From an uncultured Chloroflexota bacterium (GTDB lineage Bacteria > Chloroflexota > Dehalococcoidia > UBA3495), in the NCBI GenBank assembly GCA_913031095.1, contig CAJWGH010000079.1, forward strand, positions 1-5,709: a stretch of 5,709 nucleotides of DNA, given 5' to 3'. This document shows positions 5,226 to 5,709 of the stretch, in pieces (position 1 is the stretch's first letter; each line of letters begins with the position of its first letter). The notes under the pieces were generated by a model. The model ran no database searches. It saw only the letters and a list, made by a program, of their open reading frames with translations, and was not told the origin of the DNA. Position numbers and translations under genes: made by a program.

Positions 5226-5226
5226 C
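5209..5226. promoter_or_regulatory. Operator-like inverted repeat over the -10
   Basis: GACTAT and ATAGTC form perfect six-base arms separated by GCCTGT, an 18-base dyad. The right arm overlaps the -10 hexamer of the oxidoreductase promoter, and the dyad lies upstream of the predicted transcript start. It is therefore more likely a DNA site for a dimeric repressor than an RNA hairpin. I do not recognise the regulator. Confidence 0.4.
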
Positions 5227-5265
5227 ATCGGGTAATAGACGCTGTATCTCGGAGAGAACGGAGCC

Positions 5266-5709
5266 ATGAAATCGACGGCTGATGTAGTTATCGTAGGTGG
5301 AGGCGTGGTTGGCGCCAGCATCTTGTTCAATCTTGGCCGATTGGGCGTGACCGACACCTTGCTCGTGGAGAAAGATGTGCTTGGCTCAGGCTCTACCGGA
5401 AGGTCTCAGGCCATCTGCCGGATGCATTATTCCAACCCTGTAACGGCTGCCATGGCTTGGGAAAGTCTGGGAATCTTCACTAACTTCGACGAGATAGTGG
5501 GCGGAGAGTCTGGCTTTGTGGAGACGGGCTACCTGGTGGTGGTGAAGGAAGAAGACAGCGCGGGCCTGGCCCATAACGTGGCGATGCAATACGGGTTGGG
5601 TATCGACACCATGCGGATAACGGCCAAGGATCTGGAAGACATAGCACCTATGGTGTCGGTAGCTGAAGATGAATACATGGCTTGGGAGCCTCTCTCGGGT
5701 TACGCTGAT
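5266..5709 (+). CDS. FAD-dependent oxidoreductase, DAO family (5' part)
   Basis: The first 148 codons are in the window and the frame is open at the right edge. The N-terminus is a dinucleotide-binding fold: VVIVGGGVVGASI (7-19, glycines at 11, 13 and 16), then a second strand ending TLLVEKD (31-37), whose Glu35 should hold the adenosine ribose of FAD. Next comes GSGSTGRSQAICRMHYSNP (40-58), a segment typical of D-amino-acid-oxidase-like enzymes such as sarcosine oxidase beta subunit, dimethylglycine dehydrogenase and glycine oxidase. These enzymes oxidise C-N bonds of amines or amino acids. The substrate cannot be told because the catalytic and C-terminal parts are missing. ATG at 5266 has GGAGAG (5251-5256) nine bases upstream. 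The gene diverges from the sulfite reductase operon with its own promoter, and no functional link with sulfur metabolism is evident. Confidence 0.85.
   Translation, partial: MKSTADVVIVGGGVVGASILFNLGRLGVTDTLLVEKDVLGSGSTGRSQAICRMHYSNPVTAAMAWESLGIFTNFDEIVGGESGFVETGYLVVVKEEDSAGLAHNVAMQYGLGIDTMRITAKDLEDIAPMVSVAEDEYMAWEPLSGYAD

Noticed and set aside
1..5709. CRISPR arrays, insertion sequences, tRNA or rRNA genes, attachment sites.
   Set aside because: I saw no regularly spaced repeats, transposase or terminal inverted repeats, tRNA cloverleaf or rRNA sequence anywhere in the window.

Overview
The window is a compact bacterial chromosomal segment. The protein sequences look most like those of Chloroflexota, possibly a SAR202/Dehalococcoidia-type lineage. 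That is an impression from the style of the small membrane protein and of the FAD-dependent oxidoreductase; there is no rRNA or other marker here to prove it. Three of the longer genes (pstB, hemD and the sulfite reductase) appear to start with TTG.

Layout. Positions 1-1585 (+ strand) hold the end of a phosphate-uptake operon: a 22-codon tail of an unrecognised gene, pstB (TTG start), phoU, and an intrinsic terminator. A 191-base spacer with weak promoter-like and hairpin elements leads to a small two-helix membrane protein (1736-2143, +), which ends at a bidirectional terminator. From the other side comes a minus-strand operon: a siroheme [4Fe-4S] sulfite reductase (3104-4957) followed 21 bases later by a uroporphyrinogen-III synthase (hemD, 2234-3082), the enzyme that makes the siroheme precursor. 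Diverging from this operon on the + strand is the 5' part of a DAO-family FAD-dependent oxidoreductase (5266 to the window edge), with its own promoter and an operator-like palindrome.

The most notable item is the 5' leader of the sulfite reductase operon (about 5128-4958, minus strand). Directly after a promoter (TTGACA, 17 bases, TACACT) is an apparently leaderless 22-codon open frame with cysteine at codons 9, 12, 13, 15 and 17. It ends 37 bases before a strong intrinsic terminator (9-bp GC-rich stem plus U-tract), which in turn precedes a strong Shine-Dalgarno and the TTG start of the reductase. This is the classical architecture of amino-acid-responsive transcription attenuation, here with a Cys-rich leader peptide in front of a gene of cysteine biosynthesis. 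The inferred logic is that scarce Cys-tRNA stalls the leader ribosome, terminator formation is reduced, and sulfite reductase and hemD are made; when cysteine is plentiful, transcription stops at the terminator.

Active-site residues of the reductase (R83, R153, K194, K196, four cluster cysteines, and a Tyr72/Cys148 pair) favour sulfite over nitrite as substrate, which fits control by cysteine.
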